64,000 bases of DNA from Micromonospora lupini (GCF_026342015.1 NZ_JAPENL010000002.1:2299001-2363000); one strand, 5' to 3'. Shown: positions 16,716 to 25,052, numbered from the stretch's first letter. A program made the numbers and translations. Notes: generated by a model not told the origin, from the letters alone.

Positions 16716-17369
16716 TCAGCGCACCCGGGCGAGGGTGAGGCCGTCGGCGATCGGCAGCATCACCGGGTCGACCCGCACGTCGGCGAGCACCTCGTCGTTG
16801 AAGGCGGCGATCGCCCGGTCGTTCGCATCTCGCGGGGCGATCACCCGCCCGCCGCGCAGCACGTTGTCGACGGCGATCACCCCGCCCGGCCGCATCCGGG
16901 GCACCAGCTCGGCCCAGTAGACCGGGTATCCGGTCTTGTCGGCGTCGATGAACGCGAAGTCCAGGTGACGTTCCTGCGGCAACTCCCGCAGCGTCTCGCC
17001 GGCCGGGCCGATCCGCAGGTCGATCCTGTCCTGCACGCCCGCACGGGCCCAGTACCGCCGCGCTATGCCTGTGAACTCCTCCGAGATGTCGAAGCAGGTC
17101 AACCGCCCGCCGTCGGGCAACCCCCGGGCGATGGCCAGCGCCGACAGGCCGGTGAACGTGCCGACCTCGACGGCCTGCCGTACGTCCAGCAGCCGGGTCA
17201 GGAACGTCAGGAACGCAGCCTGCTCCGGCGCCACCTGCATGGTGGCGTGCTCCGGCAGCACCGACCGGGTCTCCTCGGCCAGATCCCGGATGATCTCGTC
17301 CGGTGGTGCGCCGTGCGCGACCAGGTAGGCGTGCAACTCATCGGTCAGCGGGATCGACTTCGTGGTCAT
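16716..17369 (-). CDS. Class I SAM-dependent O-methyltransferase
   Basis: A 217-residue enzyme of the cation-dependent O-methyltransferase family (caffeoyl-CoA-OMT-like). The SAM-binding VEVGTFTGLSALAIA lies at about 69-83, the metal-binding DFAFIDADK is followed by Y-P-V-Y-W, and VDNVLRGG is the later metal ligand. It would methylate a catechol or hydroxyl on a small molecule; the substrate is unknown. The ATG at 17369 overlaps the Maf stop by ATGA, so it is coupled to maf. Its 3' end abuts a 48-bp tandem array. Confidence 0.88.
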   Translation of the reverse strand: MTTKSIPLTDELHAYLVAHGAPPDEIIRDLAEETRSVLPEHATMQVAPEQAAFLTFLTRLLDVRQAVEVGTFTGLSALAIARGLPDGGRLTCFDISEEFTGIARRYWARAGVQDRIDLRIGPAGETLRELPQERHLDFAFIDADKTGYPVYWAELVPRMRPGGVIAVDNVLRGGRVIAPRDANDRAIAAFNDEVLADVRVDPVMLPIADGLTLARVR

Positions 17370-18082
17370 GAGCGGACGTTACCGAGCGGCTCGACCGATT
17401 GGCCGCCCGGCGCGACACTTGTCCACAGGTCCGTGATCTGCAGCCCCAGTTCGGCGAGGAGCCGACGCAGCAGCGGCATCGAAAGCCCGACCACGGTCCC
17501 CGGGTCGCCCTCGATCCGCTCCACGAACGGCCCACCCAACCCGTCGATCGTGAACGCGCCTGCCACCGCCAGCGGCTCACCGGTGGCGACGTACGCGGCG
17601 ATCTCGTCGTCGCTGATGTCCGCAAAGTGGACGGTAGTCGAGGCGACCGCCTCCGCACGCCGCCCGCTGGCAGCGTCGATCAGACAGTGCCCGCTGTGCA
17701 GCACCCCGCTGCGCCCCCGCATCCGCAACCAGCGCCGGGTGGCGTCCGCCGGATCCACCGGCTTGCCGAGAATCTCCCCGTCGAACGCGAGCACCGAGTC
17801 GCAGCCGATGATCAGGGTCTGCTGACCGGTCCCGGGGTCGGCCGCATTTCCGGTCCCGGTGTCCTCGCTAGCGCCGGCGGCCGGACTCAGTCGGGCCAAC
17901 ACCGCCTGGGCCTTGAGTCGAGCCAGTTCCAGGCACAGGTCCTCGGCCCGATCGGTCACCACAACGGATTCGTCCACCCCGCTGACCAGCACTTCTGGCT
18001 CGATGCCGGCGGCCTGAAGAGACTTGCGACGAGCAGGGCTGGCCGAGGCGAGCACGAGGCGGAGCGGCAGAGAATCAGACAC
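17366..18082 (-). CDS. maf: Maf family nucleoside triphosphate pyrophosphatase
   Basis: A 238-residue Maf protein, which hydrolyses non-canonical or modified nucleotides and is linked to septum control. The N-terminal phosphate-binding LASASPARRKSL is at 10-21. The second motif, IIGCDSVLAFDGEILGKP, carries the catalytic Asp. It is longer than minimal Maf because of an insert rich in Gly, Thr and Ala around residues 65-80. The GTG at 18082 is 7 nt after TAACGT (18090-18095). In mycobacteria maf follows accE5; here a type VII secretion module lies between them. Confidence 0.9.
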   Translation of the reverse strand: MSDSLPLRLVLASASPARRKSLQAAGIEPEVLVSGVDESVVVTDRAEDLCLELARLKAQAVLARLSPAAGASEDTGTGNAADPGTGQQTLIIGCDSVLAFDGEILGKPVDPADATRRWLRMRGRSGVLHSGHCLIDAASGRRAEAVASTTVHFADISDDEIAAYVATGEPLAVAGAFTIDGLGGPFVERIEGDPGTVVGLSMPLLRRLLAELGLQITDLWTSVAPGGQSVEPLGNVRS

Positions 18083-18089
18083 CAGCCCG

Positions 18090-18095
18090 ACGTTA
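18090..18095 (-). promoter_or_regulatory. -10 box TAACGT for maf
   Basis: TAACGT on the minus strand is 7 nt before the GTG at 18082, fitting a leaderless maf-OMT transcript. Confidence 0.45.
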
Positions 18096-18132
18096 CCGGC
18101 TCACCACGCACCACACCTGTCCACCCGGCCCA

Positions 18133-18260
18133 CGCCCGTGATCCCGCGCGGTCCGGCGCCCGTGATCCTCGCGCGGTCCCGCGCCCGTGATCCTCGCGTG
18201 GTCCGGCGTCGCGCGGTCCGGCGCCCGTGATCCTCGCGCGGTCCCGCGCCCTTGATCCAC
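18133..18260. repeat. Five imperfect repeats of a ~25-bp CGCCCGTGATC unit
   Basis: Units begin at 18133, 18157, 18182, 18222 and 18247, each opening CGCCC(G/T)TGATC and running into GCGCGGTCC(C/G)G. The fourth interval is longer (40 bp) because of a partial extra copy. The array lies between maf and the mycosin gene. Confidence 0.7.
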
Positions 18261-18436
18261 TCCACATCGCCGATATCGGCGTATCAAGCAGCATCGAAAC
18301 CCCCACATCACCGACATGAAGTCGATCAACCCGCCGGCCTACCAGGATCGACTCCACTTCATGGAAATCGCGGTATCCCGCTTGCTCGGACACCGCGATA
18401 TCAAGCAACCCGAGTTGATCAACGCCTGCCAGCCGG
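18261..18436. repeat. Cluster of palindromes downstream of the mycosin gene
   Basis: No gene is seen here. The interval contains CGCCGATATCGGCG (18268-18281, perfect 14-bp palindrome), ATCGCGGT/ACCGCGAT (18367-18374, 18392-18399), an imperfect ATGAAGT...ACTTCAT pair around TCGATC, and GTTGATCAAC (18413-18422). Base composition is lower in GC than the flanks. It could terminate the mycosin operon or be a degenerate mobile or repetitive element. Confidence 0.6.
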
Positions 18437-19594
18437 TCAGCGACTGATCCGGGGTGGCGGATCGTCGCCGCGCCGCCGACGACGCGCCACCAGCGCCCAT
18501 CCGACACCAACGGCCGCGATCACAGCGAGAGTGATCAGGCCGCGAACTTGCGCGCCATCATCACCCCCGCCAGACCGAGCGTCGGCCGTCGCGGTCGGGC
18601 CAGCGTCGGCCGGAGCGCTGACGGACTCAAATCCCAACGGAGGTACGTCCGCAGTCAGCGCTGCCACGAGATCGATCACGCCGTACCCGTACTCGTCGTC
18701 CCGACCAGGTGGGCCCTTGTCGATGGCGGTGGCCGTGAGTCGATGCGCCACCTCCTGCGCCGGCAGGTAGGGGTACTTGGACCTGATCAACGCCGCGGCC
18801 CCAGCCACGATCGCTGTAGCGCTCGAAGTGCCCGTGCCCTTCGAATATTTTCCGCCGTAGCTGGTGCTGTAAATATCTACCGCAGGTGCCACCACGTCGA
18901 CTTCCGGTCCGGTGGCGGAAAACGCAGCGTGTCGCCCAAGACGATCAACGCCACCCACGGCAATTACGTCCTCCTCGCTGGCCGGGTAGGAGATAGGCTG
19001 ATTTGGAACATTCCCGGCGGCGGCCACGATTACGATATTCGCTGCGATTGCGGTCTCTACTGCCCGGACGAGTCGAGGTGTCGACGCTCCTCCACTGGAG
19101 ATGCTTATAACCTGAGCGCTTTCAGATATGGCGTATTCGATAGCTGCAGCGAGATCGTCTGCTTCCCCGAAATTGTCGGAGGTGGAGGCCATTATTGGGA
19201 GGATCTTGGATCGAGGGGCGATGCCGAGTGCGCCTGTGTCGCTAGCCCTGCCGTGTGCTGCGATTAGTCCTGCCATGCTCGTGCCGTGACTGTTCGAGTC
19301 TTTGCGGCCATCTCCTGAACCCCCAGCGACAGTGTCGATCCCTGTAAGCAGGTTTTCACTAAGGTCGGGGTGAGGGTCAACGCCAGTGTCGGGCACCGCC
19401 ACAACGATCCCGTCACCCTTGCTGATCATCTGCGCCTCGGCAACCTTCAAGAACATGAGGTGCCATTGATCACTTCGGATTGGCTCGACGTCGGCACGTG
19501 CTGGAGGGGTGTACACGGAGCACGAAAATTGTTGCGACGTAAGTCCAATTAGCAAAATCAGCGCACTGGCTGTGATCTTGACAAGAACTGACAT
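18437..19594 (-). CDS. Mycosin-like S8 serine protease of type VII secretion
   Basis: A 385-residue subtilase with the mycosin layout: an N-terminal signal segment (about 1-34), catalytic domain, Pro/Ala linker and a C-terminal helix (VRGLITLAVIAAVGVGWALV) followed by a basic tail. The catalytic triad is Asp69 (VPDTGVDPHPD), His103 (NSHGTS) and Ser257 (GTSSA); Asn195 is the oxyanion residue. The usual Pro after the GTSxA motif is missing (GTSSATA). Mycosins cap and stabilise ESX secretion complexes. The gene overlaps the preceding one as TAATG. Its GC content is visibly lower than that of its neighbours, suggesting later acquisition. Confidence 0.85.
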   Translation of the reverse strand: MSVLVKITASALILLIGLTSQQFSCSVYTPPARADVEPIRSDQWHLMFLKVAEAQMISKGDGIVVAVPDTGVDPHPDLSENLLTGIDTVAGGSGDGRKDSNSHGTSMAGLIAAHGRASDTGALGIAPRSKILPIMASTSDNFGEADDLAAAIEYAISESAQVISISSGGASTPRLVRAVETAIAANIVIVAAAGNVPNQPISYPASEEDVIAVGGVDRLGRHAAFSATGPEVDVVAPAVDIYSTSYGGKYSKGTGTSSATAIVAGAAALIRSKYPYLPAQEVAHRLTATAIDKGPPGRDDEYGYGVIDLVAALTADVPPLGFESVSAPADAGPTATADARSGGGDDGAQVRGLITLAVIAAVGVGWALVARRRRRGDDPPPRISR

Positions 19595-20976
19595 TATCGA
19601 CTGAGCCCGATGGCTGGCCCTGGGTCAATAGGCCCGTCATCGTTTGGCGGACGGACCACCGGCGCTACACCCTTTTCGGTCTCCCATGGATGATCGGGAT
19701 CCCAAAGGGAGGTGCTGTTGTCGTCTGCCTGCCTTCGGTCGTTCGGTCGGAGAGAGGCTGGCTGAGCTCCGGAGGAGGCCGTCATCCCCGGCGCCCCGCC
19801 CACTGGTGAGATGCCAAACGTTGCTGGGGAGCCGCGGCCTGATCCAGGTCGAGAACCCGCGCCCCCGCTCGGCGCTGTGCCCGCTCCGCCGCCGCCAATG
19901 ACACCGCCGACTGGGTTGACCCGGCGAGGCGAGTTTTGGGTTGAACCAGGTTGACCTGCGCCTATGCCTGGTATGCCTCCAATGAGGCCTCCTGGTGGCA
20001 TGGGCCGACCGGCGGTCGGGGTTGCCGGGCGCTGAGCAAGATTCTCGGTTCCGAGCTGGGGGTTGGCACCTGAAGGGCGCCGTAAAGTCAGGTCGCCGGC
20101 AGGCCCGAACGGGATGCCGGGCGTCAGGCCCGTGGATGCCGTGGGTGGTGCCAGCGGAGGAGTTCCCGGCCCGGGCAAGTTGAGGCTCGTCGAGCCCGGC
20201 ATCAGAGTCGAACTTGTTCCGCCGAGCACCGGCCCCACCCCTGACGCGGCCTGAACAGGCGCAAGCCCAGAGGGGGGTACGTTTCCCGCCTTGCTTGGAA
20301 CGGTGGCCGGTGTCATCGGTATAGCGACGATGGGCGGTATGACGGGACCTTGAGTGCTGGAGCCGTAAGTGTCCGGGTCGTTCGGCTGGTGGCCGGCTCG
20401 TCGAGGCGGCGGTGGGGGTTTTTGGAGGGTGGCTTGGGCTTGTTGGAGTTCGCCGCTGAGGTTGAACATCATTCCCCGCGCCTGAACATTCAGCCGTTCC
20501 AGGTCGCCGTCGCTCACCGGTGGGTCGACGACCCGGTTGCCCATGATCGCTTTCGGGTCGGCGGCTGTGGCGTCGTACGCCTGCTTCTGGTGGAGCTTGG
20601 CCGCGTACTCCTCGTGGATCTTGCGAAGCTCGGCGCGGGTGGTGCCGATGGCCTGGGTGGCGGCGGACAGCGCGGTGTAGTTGGCGGCGGCGGCGTCGTG
20701 GGTGTGCCGAACCTTGGTGATCAGGTCGTCGAGTTGGGCGAGGTACGTGCCGGAGGCCGCGCTGGTCTCCGGGGGCCACGCTTCGGCGAGTCCGCGCCGG
20801 TACTCCTGGAGCCGGCCGAGGTGAATCTGGGCCAGGTCGCAGACCTTGCGCCAACCGGCGACCTGTTTCCAATGGTTGGTGGTGTCGTGGTCCTGGAGGC
20901 ACGCCCACATGCTGTTGACGTCCATCAAATGCCAGGCGGTCTGGCCGGCGGTGCGGCCGTTGCCCCGTTCGATCAT
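19594..20976 (-). CDS. WXG/PPE-like type VII secretion substrate with Pro/Gly-rich tail
   Basis: A 460-residue protein. Residues 1-180 are predicted mostly helical with a W-rich start (HLMDVNSMWACLQDHDTTNHW) and an EAWPPETSAAS turn resembling the WXG hinge of helical-hairpin substrates. Residues 190-460 form a disordered region rich in Pro, Gly and Ala. No signal peptide or membrane helix is seen. This looks like a long actinomycete WXG100/PPE-type protein; I recognise the type, not a named family. Its ATG overlaps the upstream stop (ATGA) and its TAA overlaps the mycosin ATG, so three genes form one tightly coupled operon. Confidence 0.65.
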   Translation of the reverse strand: MIERGNGRTAGQTAWHLMDVNSMWACLQDHDTTNHWKQVAGWRKVCDLAQIHLGRLQEYRRGLAEAWPPETSAASGTYLAQLDDLITKVRHTHDAAAANYTALSAATQAIGTTRAELRKIHEEYAAKLHQKQAYDATAADPKAIMGNRVVDPPVSDGDLERLNVQARGMMFNLSGELQQAQATLQKPPPPPRRAGHQPNDPDTYGSSTQGPVIPPIVAIPMTPATVPSKAGNVPPSGLAPVQAASGVGPVLGGTSSTLMPGSTSLNLPGPGTPPLAPPTASTGLTPGIPFGPAGDLTLRRPSGANPQLGTENLAQRPATPTAGRPMPPGGLIGGIPGIGAGQPGSTQNSPRRVNPVGGVIGGGGAGTAPSGGAGSRPGSGRGSPATFGISPVGGAPGMTASSGAQPASLRPNDRRQADDNSTSLWDPDHPWETEKGVAPVVRPPNDDGPIDPGPAIGLSR

Positions 20977-21431
20977 GGCAGGACCACCGGCCTCTGGCTC
21001 TCGGGGCCGGTGGGATCGGTGAGCGTCGGCGTGCGGCCGCCGGGCAGGACGGTCCCGGGGTCGGCGAGGGCCCGTTGGACGTCCACGGCGCGGGCGGCGG
21101 AGAAGGCGTCGCTGTCGGAGTACTGGGTGGCGACCCGGTCGGCGACGGCGGCGAGGTGGCCGGTTGCGCCCCGGACGGCGTACACCATGTCGGTGGTGGC
21201 CTGCTGCGTCTCGTGATGGGCGTGCAGGAAGGTGACCAGCTCGACGAACGCGTCGCAGGGGTTGGGCACCTGCGCGGACATGTCGTCGGCGATGTACGAC
21301 AGGTGGGGCGCGTAGTTGCGTTCGACCTCGGCGGCGAGCCGGTCGGCGAACTCGCGGAGCTGACGGATGTCGGCCTCGATGCCGCCGTAGCTGTGCAGCC
21401 AGGGCGCCGGCTGGTCCTCTTCGGGGATCAT
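20973..21431 (-). CDS. Small helical protein with YxxxD motif, candidate ESX partner
   Basis: A 152-residue mostly helical acidic protein (IEADIRQLREFADRLAAEVE near the start) followed by a low-complexity Pro/Thr tail. YSDSD at about residue 103 fits the YxxxD/E type VII export signal placed after a helical hairpin. GGGAGG lies 6 nt before the ATG at 21431. It is the first gene of the three-gene operon with the Pro/Gly-rich protein and the mycosin. Its role as a secreted heterodimer partner is inferred only from size, motif and context. Confidence 0.6.
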   Translation of the reverse strand: MIPEEDQPAPWLHSYGGIEADIRQLREFADRLAAEVERNYAPHLSYIADDMSAQVPNPCDAFVELVTFLHAHHETQQATTDMVYAVRGATGHLAAVADRVATQYSDSDAFSAARAVDVQRALADPGTVLPGGRTPTLTDPTGPESQRPVVLP

Positions 21432-21518
21432 CGATCCTCCCTATCCGTCACGGCACCGTTTCCCTGAGTGAGATTAACGGCTGGACGCCACTCTGGCAGC
21501 CCCCGCGTGGCGGTTCGG

Positions 21519-21713
21519 TCAGCGGGGGAGGCCGGAGGCACGCCAGGTGGTGCGGCCGGCGGGGCGGCCGCTGCGGGCCCACTCGGACGGTGTCGCGGGC
21601 GTGGGGGCGGCGGGCGGGCGGGACCGCATGATGACCGCACCGACGAGAGCGGCCAATTCCTCGGCGGTGGGCACGCCGCGAACGACCCGGAACAGCGGCT
21701 CTTCGGCAGACAT
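21519..21713 (-). CDS. accE: Acyl-CoA carboxylase epsilon subunit
   Basis: A 64-residue protein, PLFRVVRGVPTAEELAALV at the N terminus and WARSGRP near the C terminus, matching the short actinobacterial epsilon subunits (AccE5/PccE) that bridge alpha and beta subunits and stimulate the carboxylase. The ATG at 21713 is 6 nt after TACCCT (21720-21725). Its partners are the beta subunit at 29.1 kb and the alpha subunit at 12.1 kb, so here the epsilon gene stands apart from accD, unlike the adjacent accD5-accE5 of mycobacteria. Confidence 0.8.
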   Translation of the reverse strand: MSAEEPLFRVVRGVPTAEELAALVGAVIMRSRPPAAPTPATPSEWARSGRPAGRTTWRASGLPR

Positions 21714-21719
21714 GCCGCC

Positions 21720-21725
21720 AGGGTA
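21720..21725 (-). promoter_or_regulatory. -10 box TACCCT for accE
   Basis: TACCCT on the minus strand lies 6 nt before the ATG at 21713. Confidence 0.45.
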
Positions 21726-21790
21726 CGCGGCCCGACGTCATCCGAAGCGCACAGTGGCGTGCCGGCGGTGTGAGCGTCGGCGGGTCCGGG

Positions 21791-21796
21791 TACCGT
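21791..21796 (+). promoter_or_regulatory. -10 box TACCGT for the Ser/Thr kinase
   Basis: TACCGT is 7 nt before the ATG at 21804, consistent with a leaderless transcript. It is divergent from the accE promoter 66 bp away. Confidence 0.45.
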
Positions 21797-21803
21797 CTCA
21801 GCG

Positions 21804-23771
21804 ATGTCGAACGCGCTTCCCCAACTCGTCGCTGACCGATACCGGCTTCTGTCGCCGCTCGGCCAGGGTGGCATGGGTCGGGTGTGGAAGGCGCGCGACG
21901 AGGTGTTGCACCGCGACGTCGCCATCAAGGAGTTGGTGCCGCCGCCCGGCCTCACCGACGAGGAACGCCGCGAGATGCGGGAGCGTTCGCTGCGCGAGGC
22001 GCGGGCCATCGCCCGGCTCAACCACGTCAACGTGGTCCGCATCTTCGACGTGCTGCGTACCGACGGCGATCCGTGGATCGTCATGGAGTACGTGGCGTCG
22101 AAGTCGTTGCAGGACACCCTCGCCGAGGACGGGCCGGTGTCGGTGGCCCAGACCATCGAGATCGGCCTCGGCGTGCTGGGCGCGTTGAACGCGGCCCACA
22201 AGGCGGGCGTCATGCACCGCGACGTCAAGCCGGGCAACGTGCTGCTGGGCGACGACGGCCGGGTGGTGTTGACCGATTTCGGTCTCGCCACGATCCCGGG
22301 TGACCCGAATGTCACACGCACCGGCATGGTGCTCGGTTCGCCCGCGTACATCTCCCCGGAGCGGGCCCGGGAGGGCACCGCCGGCCCGGAGGCCGACCTG
22401 TGGTCGCTGGGCGCGACGCTCTACGCGGCGGTCGAGGGCAAGTCGCCGTACGCGCGGCCGTCCGCGATCGCCACGCTTGCCGCGTTGGCGACCGAGCCGA
22501 TGCCGCCGCCGAAGAACGCTGGCCCGCTCAAGCAGGTGCTCACCGGGCTGCTCCAGAAGGACCCGAACGAGCGGATCACCGCCGAGGTCGCCGAGCGGTT
22601 GCTGCGCCGCGCCGGGGGCAAGCGGGCGCGGGGGATCTCGCTGCTCGACGGCGTACGTCGGCCGGGGCCGAACGGTCCGCGGGAGCCGCGCCCGCCGCTC
22701 GTGCCGGCGCCGCGTCCCGCCGAGGAGAGCGCCGCCCGTCCGGTGTTGCCGCCCGCGCCGCGTACCCCGCCGCCGGTCGCCGCGGCCGCGGCCGGGCCGG
22801 CAGCTGTCGACGCCTCGCCGACGGAGGTCGTGCCGGCCGACGCCGACCCGACGGCGGCGGTGCCGGCCGAGCCGACCGCGACGATCGACAGCCCGGCCAC
22901 GCCGGAGGCCGAGCCGACCGCGACGGTGCCGGCCGGCAAACCCGATGACGGTACGACGGAGACCGACGACGAGCCGACGGCAGTCGACGGGCCGCCGGTG
23001 GCACCGGAGCAGCGCAAACCCACGACGCCGACGTCGGTGATGCCGCCGGTGGGCCCGGCCGGGCGCGCGGCGGTGCCGGCCTTCGACGGTACGAAGCCGA
23101 ACAACACCCGCCGCAACGTGCTGATCGGGGCGCTTGTGGCCCTGTTGCTTGTCGGCCTCGTGGTGATCGTGCCGATGCTGACCAAGGGCGACGACGACGA
23201 GAACCGGCAGGCCGACCCGACGACAGGTGCGGCCGCGTCGTCGGCCCCGGCGCAGTCCTCCGCTCCGGCGGCGCCGCCGCCCACCACTGGCGCACCGAGC
23301 GCGACGCCGTCGGCAGACCCGAACGCGCTGCCGGCGGGCTGGACGCTGCACAAGGGGCCGACCTTCTCCATCCCGCTCCCACCCGGCTGGAGCGGCCGTC
23401 AGACCGGCTCGGACACGGCCGTCTTCAACCAGTCCGGCGGGCCCGGCAAGATGCTGGTCCAGTGGACCCCCAGCCCGCTGAAGGACGCGGTCGCCGACTG
23501 GAAGGAGAAGGAACCGTACCGTCGGAATCTGGTCAGCAACTACCAGCTGGTGGGCAGCATCAAGGCCTGCGACTGGTACCGGACCTGCGCCGACTGGGAG
23601 TGGTTGGAGACCCGGGACAACACCCGCATCCATGTTCGCAACCGGGGCTTCGTCACCGCAAGCAACCGGGGTTACGCCATCCGGTGGGAGATCGCGGAGA
23701 AGGACTGGCAGGCCAACCTCGCCAACTTCGACCAGATCGTCAAGGGCTTCAAGCCCGACCGGGTCAACTGA
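21804..23771 (+). CDS. PknB-type membrane Ser/Thr protein kinase
   Basis: A 655-residue kinase. The cytosolic kinase domain (13-270) has glycine loop GQGGMGRVW (20-28), Lys42 (VAIK), catalytic HRDVKPGN (Asp140) and DFG (Asp158). A long Pro/Ala/Thr-rich juxtamembrane linker (about 285-432) contains repeated E-P-T-A-T motifs. One transmembrane helix lies at about 439-459. The extracellular part of about 195 residues opens with an Ala/Ser/Pro spacer and ends in a beta-rich domain (GWTLHKGPTFSIPLPPGWSG), not PASTA repeats. It may sense an envelope ligand. It is the first gene on this strand after the acc/T7 region. Confidence 0.93.
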   Translation: MSNALPQLVADRYRLLSPLGQGGMGRVWKARDEVLHRDVAIKELVPPPGLTDEERREMRERSLREARAIARLNHVNVVRIFDVLRTDGDPWIVMEYVASKSLQDTLAEDGPVSVAQTIEIGLGVLGALNAAHKAGVMHRDVKPGNVLLGDDGRVVLTDFGLATIPGDPNVTRTGMVLGSPAYISPERAREGTAGPEADLWSLGATLYAAVEGKSPYARPSAIATLAALATEPMPPPKNAGPLKQVLTGLLQKDPNERITAEVAERLLRRAGGKRARGISLLDGVRRPGPNGPREPRPPLVPAPRPAEESAARPVLPPAPRTPPPVAAAAAGPAAVDASPTEVVPADADPTAAVPAEPTATIDSPATPEAEPTATVPAGKPDDGTTETDDEPTAVDGPPVAPEQRKPTTPTSVMPPVGPAGRAAVPAFDGTKPNNTRRNVLIGALVALLLVGLVVIVPMLTKGDDDENRQADPTTGAAASSAPAQSSAPAAPPPTTGAPSATPSADPNALPAGWTLHKGPTFSIPLPPGWSGRQTGSDTAVFNQSGGPGKMLVQWTPSPLKDAVADWKEKEPYRRNLVSNYQLVGSIKACDWYRTCADWEWLETRDNTRIHVRNRGFVTASNRGYAIRWEIAEKDWQANLANFDQIVKGFKPDRVN

Positions 23772-23858
23772 CCCGCGTTCCTCACCTGCGCGAATCTCTC
23801 TCGCATGTTCTTGCGTCGTTCGGGGTATCTGATCTCCAACGACGGAGGGAGGTGCGAC

Positions 23859-24092
23859 ATGGGTTATCGATACAGGAACGCCCGGCCCCGGCTGGCACTG
23901 TGGATGCTCGTCGCACTCGGCGATGTGGCACTGCTGCTGATCAGCGTTGGACTTCCGGTACTCGTCGCGCTGTTGGGCGTCGTTGCCATCACCGTTGGTG
24001 CGGTGGGCGTCCGGCGGCTCAGCCGGCGGGACTCGGTCGTCCGCGAGGATGCTCCGGTGATGGTGCCGGCGATGAGCCGACGGCGGGCCTGA
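23859..24092 (+). CDS. Small membrane protein, hypothetical
   Basis: A 77-residue protein with a basic N terminus (MGYRYRNARPR) and two closely spaced hydrophobic stretches (LALWMLVALGDVALLLISVG and LPVLVALLGVVAITVGAVG), then a basic tail. It probably spans the membrane once or twice. GGGAGG lies about 7 nt before the ATG. No family recognised. It follows the kinase by 87 bp and may be co-transcribed. Confidence 0.65.
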   Translation: MGYRYRNARPRLALWMLVALGDVALLLISVGLPVLVALLGVVAITVGAVGVRRLSRRDSVVREDAPVMVPAMSRRRA

Positions 24093-24108
24093 CTCGTACG
24101 CGGTGTGT

Positions 24109-24163
24109 GGCGGCAGCCGGACCGATTGTCGACCGTGAGGTGACCGTCGATCCCGCTGCCGCC
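24109..24163. terminator. Stem-loop between convergent genes
   Basis: GGCGGCAGC (24109-24117) pairs with GCTGCCGCC (24155-24163). It sits 10 bp before the stop of the GH25 gene and can terminate both strands. Confidence 0.6.
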
Positions 24164-24173
24164 AACGGTCCGA

Positions 24174-24926
24174 TCAGGTGTTGTTGGCCAGTGCGATCAG
24201 CCGGGTCCGGTCACCGTTCCAGTAGTTGCGGTCCACGTTGCCGCTGATCCCGGAGACGGCGCCGCTGCTCGTGTACTGCCAGAAGCTGTACACCGACGCG
24301 CCGGCCGGCAGGGCGCCCGGCGTGCTCGACCAGCGGGCCAGCCAGAGCGGGTGGTTGGCCCACGGGCCGGTCCAGCTGCCGGTGCACTGGTTCCACCAGC
24401 TCGTGGTGGTGTAGATGACCGCGTACCGGCCGGTGCGGGAGCGGTAGGTGTTCAGGAAGTCCTGCACCCAGCTGCGCATCGCGGTGGTGCTCAAGCCGTA
24501 GCAGTAGCCCCCGCTGTACGGGTTGGCCTCGATGTCCAGCGCGGCGGGCAGGGTGCGGCTGTCGGCCGACCAGGCGCCGCCGTTGGACGCCAGGTAGTTG
24601 GCCTGGGTCGAGCCGGCGGAGATGTTGGGCCGGGCGAAGTGGTACGCGCCGCGGATCACCCCGGCGTTGTACGAGTTGACGTAGTTCGTGTTGAAGGCGG
24701 AGTCCTTGACGCTTGTGCCCTCGGTCGCCTTGATGAAGGCGAACTGGATGCCCGCGTTGCGGACGCTCGTCCAGTTGATGGTGCCCTGGTAGTGGGAGAC
24801 GTCGACGCCGGGCGTGGTGGCCGCCGCCGCCGGGCCGGCGGTCGCGACCACTGTCGCCGCCGCGGTGGCGAGGACTGTGAGGCCGGCCGCGAGCGCGCGG
24901 CGCAGCGATGATCGGGTACGGGCCAT
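24174..24926 (-). CDS. Secreted GH25 lysozyme (N-acetylmuramidase)
   Basis: A 250-residue glycoside hydrolase family 25 protein. A signal peptide occupies about residues 1-36 (RR, hydrophobic core, AAAA cleavage region). The mature domain begins GVDVSHYQG with Asp42, and the catalytic DIE motif is Asp131-Glu133 (LPAALDIEANP). It cleaves the MurNAc-GlcNAc bond of peptidoglycan. The ATG at 24926 has GGAGG 8 nt upstream; a further in-frame start at 24962 would put 12 residues before the signal peptide. There is no separate cell-wall binding domain. Confidence 0.92.
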   Translation of the reverse strand: MARTRSSLRRALAAGLTVLATAAATVVATAGPAAAATTPGVDVSHYQGTINWTSVRNAGIQFAFIKATEGTSVKDSAFNTNYVNSYNAGVIRGAYHFARPNISAGSTQANYLASNGGAWSADSRTLPAALDIEANPYSGGYCYGLSTTAMRSWVQDFLNTYRSRTGRYAVIYTTTSWWNQCTGSWTGPWANHPLWLARWSSTPGALPAGASVYSFWQYTSSGAVSGISGNVDRNYWNGDRTRLIALANNT

Positions 24927-25052
24927 GAGGTGCCTCCAGGGACGCGGTCTATTGATGACCATCTTTGGAGGTAACTGCCCTAGATCGCAAGAGTTGTTGA
25001 AGAAAGTTTCATCGACGGGCGTCAGTCCTCCCGGTGACCGGAGTCGGACCGG

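Noticed and set aside
16468..16920. Repetitive frames (e.g. repeated W-M-R-D-G-R-G-A-R-L units) in the 48-bp array
   Set aside because: They are translations of the minisatellite and overlap the terminator and the methyltransferase; no start signal.
18548..19267. Plus-strand frame across the mycosin gene
   Set aside because: Antisense shadow of a gene with a complete catalytic triad.
24927..25050. Possible riboswitch before the GH25 lysozyme
   Set aside because: The region is short and no ydaO or other consensus could be recognised; a normal RBS explains the start.
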